Source: Leishmania infantum JPCM5
Taxonomy: Eukaryota > Euglenozoa > Kinetoplastea > Trypanosomatida > Trypanosomatidae
Direction: 5' to 3'
DNA: 64,000 nt
Assembly (NCBI RefSeq): GCF_000002875.2
Contig: NC_009407.2
Span: 664,001 to 728,000, forward strand
A model generated the notes under the pieces. The model was not told the origin of the DNA. It searched no databases and saw nothing but the letters and a program-made list of their open reading frames with translations. Of this stretch, positions 21,571 through 30,529 are shown in pieces (positions within the stretch are counted from its first letter, which is position 1; each line of letters begins with the position of its first letter). The position numbers and the translations under genes are program-made.

Positions 21571-21786
21571 GAGACCGTCTGCGTTGAGCGGGCCCAAGAG
21601 CGGTCAAGGACGGTAAATCTCTCCGGCGCCGCGCAAGCCCGGATCTGTCCCCCAACACCGAGAGTCTGCAGCCAACACCTGAGGTCGGGCTGCAGGCTGC
21701 GTGGCTTCCCCCTCCCCCCTCCCACATTCCCCACAGAGTGGGCACCAGGCGCGGATACCACCGGTCAGGTGGCCTCCGGCATCCTC
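21571..21786 (+). repeat. 215-bp direct repeat, copy D2
   Basis: The second copy of the D repeat, ending about 134 bp before the ATG of the third DHHC gene. Here the terminal stem is intact: CCACC at 21758-21762 pairs with GGTGG at 21768-21772. It is followed by CCTCCGGCATCC, comparable with GACCGGCATGAT after the hairpin of copy B. Confidence 0.85.
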
Positions 21787-21835
21787 GGAAACCGAGACCG
21801 GCATAGAAATACAAACACACACATAGAGGGTACTT

Positions 21836-21859
21836 CGTTGTCGTTCTGTCTGTGTGCAG
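21836..21859 (+). promoter_or_regulatory. Predicted spliced-leader acceptor for third DHHC gene
   Basis: A T-rich pyrimidine tract (TTCGTTGTCGTTCTGTCTG) ends in GTGCAG at 21854-21859, 60 nt before the ATG at 21920. There is no ATG between the AG and the start. It lies just downstream of repeat D2. Confidence 0.55.
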
Positions 21860-21919
21860 TGGTGGGCCCGATCTCCCCCGTCTGCGCAATCGTCTCGTGC
21901 GTCTGCCGGCGTTTGGGAG

Positions 21920-23827
21920 ATGTCTACCCCGACTGTCCACCGAGAGCTACGGGTGCGGTCGTGGCGTGCGCTGTGGAACCTGCTCGCGGCGTACCGGCTG
22001 CCGCTGATTATCTTTGTCTCTGCGACGGCTCTTATCTGGGGGCACAACATCTTCTTCTGTCGACTTCTTCGTGCAGTGAGGGAGGCGGAGGCGACTGGTG
22101 TGCTCCCCTTCGAGGCCATGAGCCTCCTGCAAACGCAGCGATACACGCTCGGCTACACCGCTACGGGCACATTTGCGGTTTGCGCTCTTACCCTCGGGAA
22201 CGTCCTGGTCGCGCTCATGTACTGGTCCTTTGCACGCGTCATCTTCACCTGCCCCGGGTACGTGCCAGAAGAGCCGTGGAGATACACACCTCGCTTCGAT
22301 GCTGAGCGACGGCACCATTTGAAGGTGACGTGGTCGGCGCAACTGAAGTGGATCCAAGAACAAGGCGTCGCTGTACGGCGGCGAGCATTGCAAGCTCTGC
22401 AGGAGCAGCAGGCGCTGTGGGCTTACCAGTTGCACATGTTGCAGCAGCAGCCACCGCACGCGTATCCCCCACCAGCCTCTGGACTCATAACGGCTCTCGG
22501 GTCTCCATTCGCGCCTGCAGTGACACCAGGGCAGTTTCCAGCTCCAAACGATGCCGCGAGCAGCGACAGCCTCTTGATGGCTGCACCGACGCCTCAGCAG
22601 CCCTTCTCCCCGCAGCTAGCAGCAGCGGGGAGTCGTGTAATCTCGTGCGCACCAGCCCTCGCTGTTGATGCGTCGCTCTCAGTGGGCATGGCAAACATCG
22701 CGGCGAACCCCGCGAAGGCGGCAGTCTTGTGCTCAGGATCCGCAGCTCCGCAGCGGACGTGCGAGACATCCGGTAAAGCACCTTCCTCCACGTTATCTCC
22801 CTCAGCGACAGAGACGACTGCCACAGCCATAACCACCACCGCCACTACAGCTTCCTCTTCCTGCAGCACCTCATCCTCTTCAGCTTCTGGGTCCGCAACA
22901 CCAATGACAAGTACACCGGACCGAGGATCCACCGGGGCTCGCGGGCCTCACGGTCCCCCGACCAGTTGCGATGCAGCTCCGCCAGCGCTGTCTCTGCATC
23001 GTCGGCCGTGCACAGCCATTGCTGCTGTCAAACCCACTGTGAACCCGAACCTGGTGCTCGAGTACGAGGCGGATGGGTCGCTGCGGTTCTGTGGGGTGTG
23101 CCACCAGTACAAGCCAGACGGCAGCCACCACTGTCGCGTATGTGAGCGCTGCGTGTTTGACATGGACCACCACTGCCACTTTCTCAATAACTGCATCGGC
23201 CGGCACAACTACAAATACTTCTTCTTGTGCATCTTCTACTCCACGTTGGGTGGCGCTGTGAACTCGACGCTGTTCGTTACTGTGTATGGGTGCAGCGTCG
23301 TGTGCCACGACTGGAGCCACGGCTGGTGGTGGGTGCCGGCTGGCATGTGCGCCATCAGCGCGTGCATTGCGTATCTGTGGGTGCAGCACATTTTTCTACT
23401 CATTCGAGGCGTCAGCACGCTGGAGCGCATGACCGAACTGTCCTCGGAGCACTTTCTCATGAGCGTGAGCGAATCGGGCCTCAGTCAGGTCGTCAGGCCC
23501 GGAAGCTGCTGCAGCGACTGCGGAATGGCCATCGGTGAATGCGTTCGCGGCATTGCAGCACTCGGGGAACGCCTCGTTGAGTCACTAGGGTGCAACAGCA
23601 AGTCCCGCAGACTATACAAGACCACGGCCTCGTCTCCCACCAGCAGCGGCAGGGGTGATGGCGAAGGCGGAGCGCCGTCCGCGCCTTCAGACCGAGCGGG
23701 GCGCCGGGCGCAGCGCTTTGTGTTGTTGTTCGGACGCCCGCGCTGCTGCCTGTACCATCTGCTGCCGCTCTCGCCCCCAGGCGAGTCTTCGCGACCGCGC
23801 GCGCGGCCGCGCGAAGGAGAGGTATAG
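21920..23827 (+). CDS. DHHC palmitoyltransferase (third of three)
   Basis: A 635-residue S-acyltransferase. Hydrophobic segments lie at about 26-44 and 79-103. A Ser/Thr/Ala-rich insert of some 270 residues, with a Gln-rich amphipathic start, follows. The cysteine-rich domain is at about 386-436 with DHHC at 416-419. Here the motif is followed by His-Phe rather than Pro-Trp (DHHCHFLNNCIGRHN), a departure from both neighbours. Two more hydrophobic segments and an STLE motif complete the fold. The C-terminal region has CCSDCG and a basic, Cys-containing tail. The frame opens at GTG 21854; the ATG at 21920 is chosen because it follows the acceptor at 21859. Confidence 0.88.
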   Translation: MSTPTVHRELRVRSWRALWNLLAAYRLPLIIFVSATALIWGHNIFFCRLLRAVREAEATGVLPFEAMSLLQTQRYTLGYTATGTFAVCALTLGNVLVALMYWSFARVIFTCPGYVPEEPWRYTPRFDAERRHHLKVTWSAQLKWIQEQGVAVRRRALQALQEQQALWAYQLHMLQQQPPHAYPPPASGLITALGSPFAPAVTPGQFPAPNDAASSDSLLMAAPTPQQPFSPQLAAAGSRVISCAPALAVDASLSVGMANIAANPAKAAVLCSGSAAPQRTCETSGKAPSSTLSPSATETTATAITTTATTASSSCSTSSSSASGSATPMTSTPDRGSTGARGPHGPPTSCDAAPPALSLHRRPCTAIAAVKPTVNPNLVLEYEADGSLRFCGVCHQYKPDGSHHCRVCERCVFDMDHHCHFLNNCIGRHNYKYFFLCIFYSTLGGAVNSTLFVTVYGCSVVCHDWSHGWWWVPAGMCAISACIAYLWVQHIFLLIRGVSTLERMTELSSEHFLMSVSESGLSQVVRPGSCCSDCGMAIGECVRGIAALGERLVESLGCNSKSRRLYKTTASSPTSSGRGDGEGGAPSAPSDRAGRRAQRFVLLFGRPRCCLYHLLPLSPPGESSRPRARPREGEV

Positions 23828-25354
23828 TGCACCGGGGCTCGGTGCGGCGCTGGCTTCCTGAACCAAGTCGCTTGCCTCCGCCTGCATGCAGTTGTACGTC
23901 GAGCAAGGCGTCTTTTGCTTTCCATCGCTTGTCTCTCCTCACAGAGCACCCGGATCACGGGAAACACACCGCAGTGCGTGGCATCACAGGGCACAGCATC
24001 CCCCTCCACAGCCTATCCCATGCCGAATGCCAGAGCAAACCTCCGGCGGTGACAGGGCCAAGTGCCCACGACGTGGCGAAGCCAGAGCGCTTCATCGCTA
24101 CTGATGTCGGCGACCAGGTCCTGGATGGTGCGGCGCCGGGACCACCCGCGACATCGAGCACGTCGGTGCCATCCACATGACGGGCAGGGTGCCGGCGCGA
24201 CTCGAGCGTGTATCCCACACACACGGCCCTCGCACTGCCCACGAGTGGTGGGAGGGGGGAGAGCCTGAGCGCCACCCCGAGGGACGCCACCAGGTGGCGA
24301 CCGGCATGATGGGTGAGCGGCTGTGAGGGCTGGTGAGCAGACGCTGAGGGAGAGGCCGTGCTCAGATGAGTGAGTATGCAGTGCTTTAGCGCGCGTGTCT
24401 GCGGCTTTTTCGAACCACGGGATTGACCCTGTGACAGGTCGAGGGCTCGAGAGTGGTGTGCAACCCGTGCTGTATGGCAGAGAACGGACAAGCTGAAGCG
24501 AAAGAAAGGAAACCACATCTTCCTCGAGCCTGCCACGTTGATGCAACCATGACTGGCACTCCCTTGGCTCCTTCTCCTCGCCCCCTTCCCCCTGCGCCAT
24601 CTCCACGTCGAATGCCCCTCCTCCCCCTCTCCCCTGCGTTGTCGCGCGCCACTTCACCGGCCCTCATTCTGTCCTCGGGTGCTCCCGCCACTTTGCACGT
24701 CTCACTCTCTGTCCCCCATTCTTCCGCGGTTTGCTTGGGCCGGGCTCTTGTGTGCTGCCGCACTGCCTGGTCTCCACGCCCTCCCCTCTCCTCCACGCAC
24801 TACTACACCGCTTCCTTCCGCTCTTCCCTCGCGCAGTAACACGTGGCTTCGGCAGACAGGCATACACCAACTCCCCACCACATCTGCTCCTCCCACGTAC
24901 AAACGTGCACCCCACTGAGAGACCGAGACACGCACACACAGGCGTGCCGCCCCTTCCCTCGTGCGCCTTCCTGTCTTGATCCCTCCCCTCGTTTTCGCCC
25001 TCGCTCAGCCCTTCCGTGGAACACCTCACTCACACACCCTCCTGCAGGCGTGCCACGGTGTTGCGGAGTTTGTGAGCGAGTAAGGAAGAGGCGTGAGAGA
25101 CTTGCCTGTGGAAGGACAACGACGCTTTTGTACGCTTTCTTTCTCCGTCTTGTGTAGTCTCGCCTCTGCAGAAGACTCCTTATTCCTTGCGTTGTCTGTG
25201 CCCACGCCTCCGTGTTTTCCTCTCACCCATCCCCTGCCCTGCAACTGCAGGGCAAACCTCCTCTCCCCTTCTCTCGGTGCTCGTCCTTGACGGATCGCCT
25301 TCGCGCGCGCCGGATCGCTTAAGTGGGCTCCTCGAGGCTCACAGGTGCAGCACC
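23828..25354. other. Spacer downstream of third DHHC gene with repeat copy B
   Basis: 1.5 kb without a gene. It holds SIDER-like copy B (23952-24436), then a long pyrimidine-rich stretch (about 24560-25290) that probably contains the polyadenylation and trans-splicing signals between the DHHC gene and the paladin-like gene. Confidence 0.6.
23952..24436 (+). repeat. SIDER-like degenerate retroposon, copy B
   Basis: A 485-bp element in the 3' flank of the third DHHC gene. It is nearly identical to the reverse complement of copy C (56757-57125) over their shared part and more diverged from copy A. It contains a perfect 15-nt inverted repeat at 24285-24299 (CGCCACC-A-GGTGGCG) followed by GACCGGCAT. 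It extends about 130 bp beyond the point where copy C stops. Identification as SIDER is inference from size, degeneracy and location. Confidence 0.68.
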
Positions 25355-28300
25355 ATGGACATCGCCGCTGCAGCTGCTGCCTCACAGGAGGGCGCCCGTG
25401 TGGCCGACACCGCCGCCATTGCGAAGGGCCGCCTTCCACCTGTCGTGCCGCAGCCCTGTAGGAGTGAACGGCTCGGCCCAGAGCCGATGACGCTGTCGCC
25501 GCCGGCCGCTCGTGACGGCAACACGAGCAGGACTGATCCTCTCGCAACCCTTCGCTGCGGAGCTGGCCAGGGTGTCATCGGAAATTCAGGAAGCGCACCA
25601 GCCTCTATCGGCAGAGGTTCGCCATCCAGAGGCCCTGCCACGCTGGCTTCCGCGCCAAATCCCCGTCGTGGCTTCTGCATCCCCTCGCTGCGCTCGCCTG
25701 GAAACTCATCTGCGTTGCCGCCTCTTTCCGCTGCTGCACAGCACAGCGGCGGGCCTACGCAGTCAACACGCCGCCTCCGAAGCCAAGAGATGGCGATAGC
25801 TGAAGAGCAAGAGCTGCGCGACTTGAGGCTACTGCTGAACTCTCAGTCGTCGCGTCTGCGCCGGCACACTTCTCCAACGATGCTGACTCCCGAAGAGATG
25901 CACGCGCCGGTGAAGAGTCCTCCCCCCCTCCTCTCCGGCCCGTCCACGCGACCCGCAGCAGAGACAGCTGCTGCTGCGGTGATGCTAGTCAGCAGCCAAC
26001 CCAAGGCTCACACTGCTACCGATGCCAACAAGATTGCGGCACCTCAAGAAGGTCGCACCAAATGCGAGCCGGCTGATCGCTCGACGGCGGCCGCGGTAAC
26101 GCATACCGAGTCCATCTCAGCGCGGAGTACGGACCCTTCGATGCGGACAGTGCGCAACGGCGCCCTCTACGCACGCAGGCCCAACGGCAGCTCCTTCAAA
26201 GACGACTTTTTCGGGCAGTTTCACATCAACGCCGACTCCGCGGCGCAGCCGCAGCTCGACGACAGCGAGGAAGCGCTGCTCACTGCACTGGAGAAGGAGA
26301 CGGCAGTGCGCGAAGCCCGGCTGGAGCGCCGCAGCAGGGATATTCGCAAGAAGTTGGCGGAACCGTCGCGGGACCGGGCCGGCCACATCTATCCGCCGCC
26401 GCCCCCGGTGACGCAGGCCACCTCTGAAACAGAGATTCACGAGCGTGCGATGGCAGCCGAAGAGTTTGCAAAGACCCTAATGCAGCGTCGCCGGCACGGC
26501 GAGGAGCGTGATCGACGCCAGCAGCAGAGGGAGCGGCATCGCACTTCGCGCTCTCCTCCGGTGCGCCTAGGGACGGTCTCTGAAAACAACACCGCCTTCT
26601 CCAACACGACCTTCTTGAACACGCAATGCAGGGACGGTGTGGACGTCAACGACACGGAGGCGATCGAGAGCCATACCATGTTGCACGTCAGCAGCAGCGG
26701 CCTGCCTCTCACGCGGGGCTCCTGGGCCTCGCAGGAGCCCCACGAGGCGAACGAGATGTCCATGGCGAGCCTGGCGCTGGGCCGCATGTCCCTGCGCTCG
26801 TGCAGCGTGAACAAGGTGACGGACAGCACGCTGGCGATTATGGAGATGCTCGCAAACAGGCCAGATGTCCTGCTTCCGTCCCCGGCTGAGACGGCTGTTG
26901 TGCGTCGCGGTGACGTGCTGTCCTCAAAGCACATCCTCAAGCGCGACTTGGAGGAGGCGCTGCGGTCGCGGCAGGGCTCGACCGGCATGATCGCTGGAGC
27001 GCCGTTCTTTCGCATCGTACCGAAGCTGAACATCGCCGGTGTCGCCCAGGCAAACGCCAGTGCGGTGCGCACGATTGTGAATGAGCTGCGCCGCGCGCAC
27101 GTTGAGGGCCCCATCGTCTGGGTGAACCTGCGCGAGGAGCCGCTTGTGTACATCAACGACACCTCCTACATCGTCCGCGAGCGCGCCGATCCGCTGACGC
27201 CCATTATCATCCCCAACGTGACGGGGCTAAGCATCGAGTGCATCGAGCGCAAACTCAAGCAGGAGGTGCTGCAGGAGGCGTACGAGAATGGTGGCAACGT
27301 CAGCGTGCACCTTGAGTGCCGTGGCGGCAACATGGAGGACCAGTGGGTGTGCGCCAGCCGCAGCGAGGTGCTGACGCTGGCTGAGGTTTTCCATCGCGTG
27401 GAGAAGGAGACGGACCACCAAGTCATGTACTTCCGCCGGCCCATCACCCAGAATATTGGGCCGCAGCCCGAAGATTTCGACTTCGTGCTGGATGCGTGCC
27501 TCGAGGAGCCGAAGGCGGTGTTCGTCTTCAGTTGCCAGTCCGGTCGCGGCCGCACGAGCTCGATGATGCAGATAGCCAACATCGTCCGCTTCTACCAACT
27601 TTGCGTGAAGGATGTGACGGCCGATATGCGTGTGCTGCGCGAGAAGGTGAACGGGCCGTCGTACCGCACCATTCAGAAGCTGGTGTCGCTCTTTCCTGAG
27701 GGCAAACTGCACGAGCGTCGCCTCATGATCCTGATGGAGCTTGCCGACAAGGTGTACTCCATGGCGGACCACATCAACGAGGCGTTTTCCGGTATGAACG
27801 AAGCCCCGGAGGTGGCGAAGATGCGGCTGCAGGTGTACGCGCTCTTTCTGGTCTTCTCCTACTACTGCGAGCAGAGACTGTGGAACTACTCGACGCGCTT
27901 GTCATTTACGCAGTGGCTGAACGAGAACTCCGAGATGAGGCTTCTCATCGGCAGCGTGCGCGAGAAGCTTGATGACCAGCTCAAGTTGGAGCGGGTGTTC
28001 TCCCTGTCCTCGGGAGGCCCCGAGGCCGACGCGCTGCGCGCCATCCGCCACCGTCGCGGTAACGTGCTGAGCACCGGCCGCATCCTGCTCAGCCTCCCAA
28101 TGAGCAACTATTCACGCCAGGAGATTATAGCGTTGCGCCAGCTCGCGCCAGGGGTGCCGGTGCTGACATGCGGCCGTGTCGGTGAGGTGGCGCGCGACCA
28201 GCTCGTGTGCGACATCCGTGACACGTTCCCGCACGTGCGCTCCATCCATTGGATCAGCCTGCGCGCCGAGCCGATGGTGCTGATTAATGAGGTGCCCTAC

Positions 28301-30529
28301 ACGCTCTCCGACTACGATGCCGCGCACGGCTCGGCCGAGCATGGCACGACGATGCACGTATCTGTGCAGGCGATGGAGCAGATCGAGGATCGTCTGCGGC
28401 GTGATGTGCTGCTGGAGGCGCAGGACAACGGCGGCTTCATCATCCTGCACCGTTTGACGACGGCGGGTGAGCGGGAGGTGCTGCGCGTCAAGGTCGTCTC
28501 GGCGCGCACCCCACGCAGCACGATGGAGGAGTTCGTGGAGGCAACCGGCGTATGCTACTCCCGCATTCCGATGCCGTTCTCCGGGGAGCTGCTGGCGAGT
28601 GACATCGACCCCCTCCTCAACTACCTGGCCAAGGCGGACATCAACCAGCACGACGCCATCGTCATCAACGATTCAGCCGGCACAACGCGCACTACCGTGG
28701 CACTGAACATCCTGACGCTGTTCCGCGCCAGTCGACTTGAAAATCTTCGCTCGCTGCAGACGACCGAGGAGGTGGCGACGCTGCTGCGCATCGGGGCCAC
28801 GGATCGGCTCGTCGACAACGCTCAGGTAGCCGCCAGGGCAGAAGTGCCTTCGGAAGAGATTCCCGAGCACCATGTGGAGCTGCTCCTCGCCTCGACCATC
28901 TGCCAGATGCTGACAGCCGGTAGGCTCCTTCGCACGGTGGACGCCGTCATCGCGCTCGGTGGCCGCGGCCGGCGCTGGAATATCTTGCACGCGTTGGACT
29001 TTCTCAAGAAGCGCATTGGGGTGCTCGGCAGCAACAAGCCCCAGCGCATCGTGGATGCCCTGCATGGCCTGCGTTGTTACCTGCTCGTGCTGCTCTCATG
29101 CCTGTACCTGGATGCGCAGAAGGGGGAGGGCTTCACCATCGGGGAGCTGCTCTTCAGCGACTGGGTCACCGCCCACGCGGAGGTATCGAACATCGTCGAG
29201 CACCTCGAGGATCGCGGCGAGGCGGCGCTCGAGTACGTGGCGGCCGACAACCTCATGAAGGCCGACCTTTCGCGGCGCTCCGGCAACGTGCTGACGGCCA
29301 ACTTCTGTCTAAAGGCCGATCACTTTCCCGGCTGCCAGAAGAAGGGGCTGCGGCCGGCGCTGTGCGGCGCACCAAACTTCCGAAAGGTGGATTTTGTGAA
29401 CGTCTACGGTGTCGCCATCCCGACTATCAAGGGCATCCACAACGTGCTCTCGCTGCTGGGCGCCTCCAGCGAGCCTCTGCAGGTATACCCAGGGCAGAGC
29501 AACGACTCCGAGCCATACCTCGGCTTTGCGGCGCAGCGGCTCTTCGAGCCAGCCTTCAAGCCCGAGGAGCTGCAGCACCCACTGCGCGGCTCTGTGGTGT
29601 GGGTGAACTTGCGGGAGGAGCCCATCCTGTACGTGGGCGACCGGCCCTTCGTCTTCCGCGACTTGGCGGCCCCGTACGTGAATGTGGTGCTGACCGGCAT
29701 CCAGACCGAAAAGGTCGAGCTGGTGGAGTACGAGCTGAAGCGTGACGTGCTCATGGAGGCGGCACAGTACGACGGCAAGTTCCTCGTCCACGATGAAGGT
29801 AACCCGGGCGAGCTCGTCGGCGTGTGGGAGTCGGCGGACGAGGAGACTGTAAAGACTCTGCGCGAGGTCTACGATGAGCTGGTGGTGAAGCAGTTCCGCT
29901 GCCAAATGCTGCGACTCCCGGTGACGGACGAGCAGAGCCCGGAGATTCGCGACTTCGACCTTCTCGTCAATGCCCTCCTCCCGCGCATTGCGAAGCACCT
30001 TGACCGTCGCGAGACGCTGTCGTTCGTTTTCAACTGCCAGATGGGCCGCGGCCGCACCACGACGGGCATGGTGATCTGCTGTCTCCTCATTGGCCTCGTA
30101 ATACCGGAGTACTACGACGAGCTGCACAACGCTTACCGCGACTCCCTCTACGCAGACACAGAGTCGGACCTCGGCCGCGGAGAGTACTCCGTCATTGTGC
30201 AGCTGAAGCGCGTACTGGCGCAGGGCCGCACCGCCAAGTACCAGGTCGATCTCGTGCTCGAGGCGTGCTCGAAGATGCAGAACTTGCGCACAGCCATTGA
30301 AGCCTTTGCTATTGCGGTGTCGTCCCCGGACACGATTGAGTCGGGTCGTGCTCGCGCGCACCACGCTGGTGTGCATTACCTGAAGCGCTACTTCAACCTC
30401 ATCGTCTTTGCCGTGTACCTGCAGGAGGAGTATGACCGCATATCGAAGCTTATGCGGCGCTCCTTCACCGACTGGATGACGACCCACCCGGAGATTTTCA
30501 CGCTGCTAGATTTGTGCGTTCTCAAGTGA
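25355..30529 (+). CDS. Paladin-like / inositol-hexakisphosphate-phosphatase-fold protein with three PTP modules
   Basis: A protein of about 1724 residues. After roughly 400 disordered residues and a charged helix (440-520), three related modules follow. Each opens with a substrate-loop-like block: VWVNLREEPLVYIND (module 1), HWISLRAEPMVLINE (module 2) and VWVNLREEPILYVGD (module 3). Modules 1 and 3 keep a CX5R phosphatase loop: CQSGRGRT from residue 727 and CQMGRGRT from residue 1561. In module 2 the equivalent position reads NDSAGTTRT, with Asp1106 in place of the nucleophilic Cys. This architecture is that of paladin and its fungal relatives, related to bacterial phytase-like PTPs; the substrate is uncertain (phosphoinositide, inositol phosphate or phosphoprotein). 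The frame opens with TTG at 25187; the ATG at 25355 is the first in frame. Confidence 0.82.
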   Translation: MDIAAAAAASQEGARVADTAAIAKGRLPPVVPQPCRSERLGPEPMTLSPPAARDGNTSRTDPLATLRCGAGQGVIGNSGSAPASIGRGSPSRGPATLASAPNPRRGFCIPSLRSPGNSSALPPLSAAAQHSGGPTQSTRRLRSQEMAIAEEQELRDLRLLLNSQSSRLRRHTSPTMLTPEEMHAPVKSPPPLLSGPSTRPAAETAAAAVMLVSSQPKAHTATDANKIAAPQEGRTKCEPADRSTAAAVTHTESISARSTDPSMRTVRNGALYARRPNGSSFKDDFFGQFHINADSAAQPQLDDSEEALLTALEKETAVREARLERRSRDIRKKLAEPSRDRAGHIYPPPPPVTQATSETEIHERAMAAEEFAKTLMQRRRHGEERDRRQQQRERHRTSRSPPVRLGTVSENNTAFSNTTFLNTQCRDGVDVNDTEAIESHTMLHVSSSGLPLTRGSWASQEPHEANEMSMASLALGRMSLRSCSVNKVTDSTLAIMEMLANRPDVLLPSPAETAVVRRGDVLSSKHILKRDLEEALRSRQGSTGMIAGAPFFRIVPKLNIAGVAQANASAVRTIVNELRRAHVEGPIVWVNLREEPLVYINDTSYIVRERADPLTPIIIPNVTGLSIECIERKLKQEVLQEAYENGGNVSVHLECRGGNMEDQWVCASRSEVLTLAEVFHRVEKETDHQVMYFRRPITQNIGPQPEDFDFVLDACLEEPKAVFVFSCQSGRGRTSSMMQIANIVRFYQLCVKDVTADMRVLREKVNGPSYRTIQKLVSLFPEGKLHERRLMILMELADKVYSMADHINEAFSGMNEAPEVAKMRLQVYALFLVFSYYCEQRLWNYSTRLSFTQWLNENSEMRLLIGSVREKLDDQLKLERVFSLSSGGPEADALRAIRHRRGNVLSTGRILLSLPMSNYSRQEIIALRQLAPGVPVLTCGRVGEVARDQLVCDIRDTFPHVRSIHWISLRAEPMVLINEVPYTLSDYDAAHGSAEHGTTMHVSVQAMEQIEDRLRRDVLLEAQDNGGFIILHRLTTAGEREVLRVKVVSARTPRSTMEEFVEATGVCYSRIPMPFSGELLASDIDPLLNYLAKADINQHDAIVINDSAGTTRTTVALNILTLFRASRLENLRSLQTTEEVATLLRIGATDRLVDNAQVAARAEVPSEEIPEHHVELLLASTICQMLTAGRLLRTVDAVIALGGRGRRWNILHALDFLKKRIGVLGSNKPQRIVDALHGLRCYLLVLLSCLYLDAQKGEGFTIGELLFSDWVTAHAEVSNIVEHLEDRGEAALEYVAADNLMKADLSRRSGNVLTANFCLKADHFPGCQKKGLRPALCGAPNFRKVDFVNVYGVAIPTIKGIHNVLSLLGASSEPLQVYPGQSNDSEPYLGFAAQRLFEPAFKPEELQHPLRGSVVWVNLREEPILYVGDRPFVFRDLAAPYVNVVLTGIQTEKVELVEYELKRDVLMEAAQYDGKFLVHDEGNPGELVGVWESADEETVKTLREVYDELVVKQFRCQMLRLPVTDEQSPEIRDFDLLVNALLPRIAKHLDRRETLSFVFNCQMGRGRTTTGMVICCLLIGLVIPEYYDELHNAYRDSLYADTESDLGRGEYSVIVQLKRVLAQGRTAKYQVDLVLEACSKMQNLRTAIEAFAIAVSSPDTIESGRARAHHAGVHYLKRYFNLIVFAVYLQEEYDRISKLMRRSFTDWMTTHPEIFTLLDLCVLK

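Larger units (their letters stand above)
19794..21919. other. Repeat-bearing spacer between second and third DHHC genes
   Basis: 2.1 kb without a gene. It contains a GC-rich block (20280-20690) that may be another diverged SIDER-like copy, then two copies of a roughly 215-bp repeat (20966-21180 and 21571-21786). The acceptor of the third DHHC gene lies just after the second copy. Confidence 0.6.
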
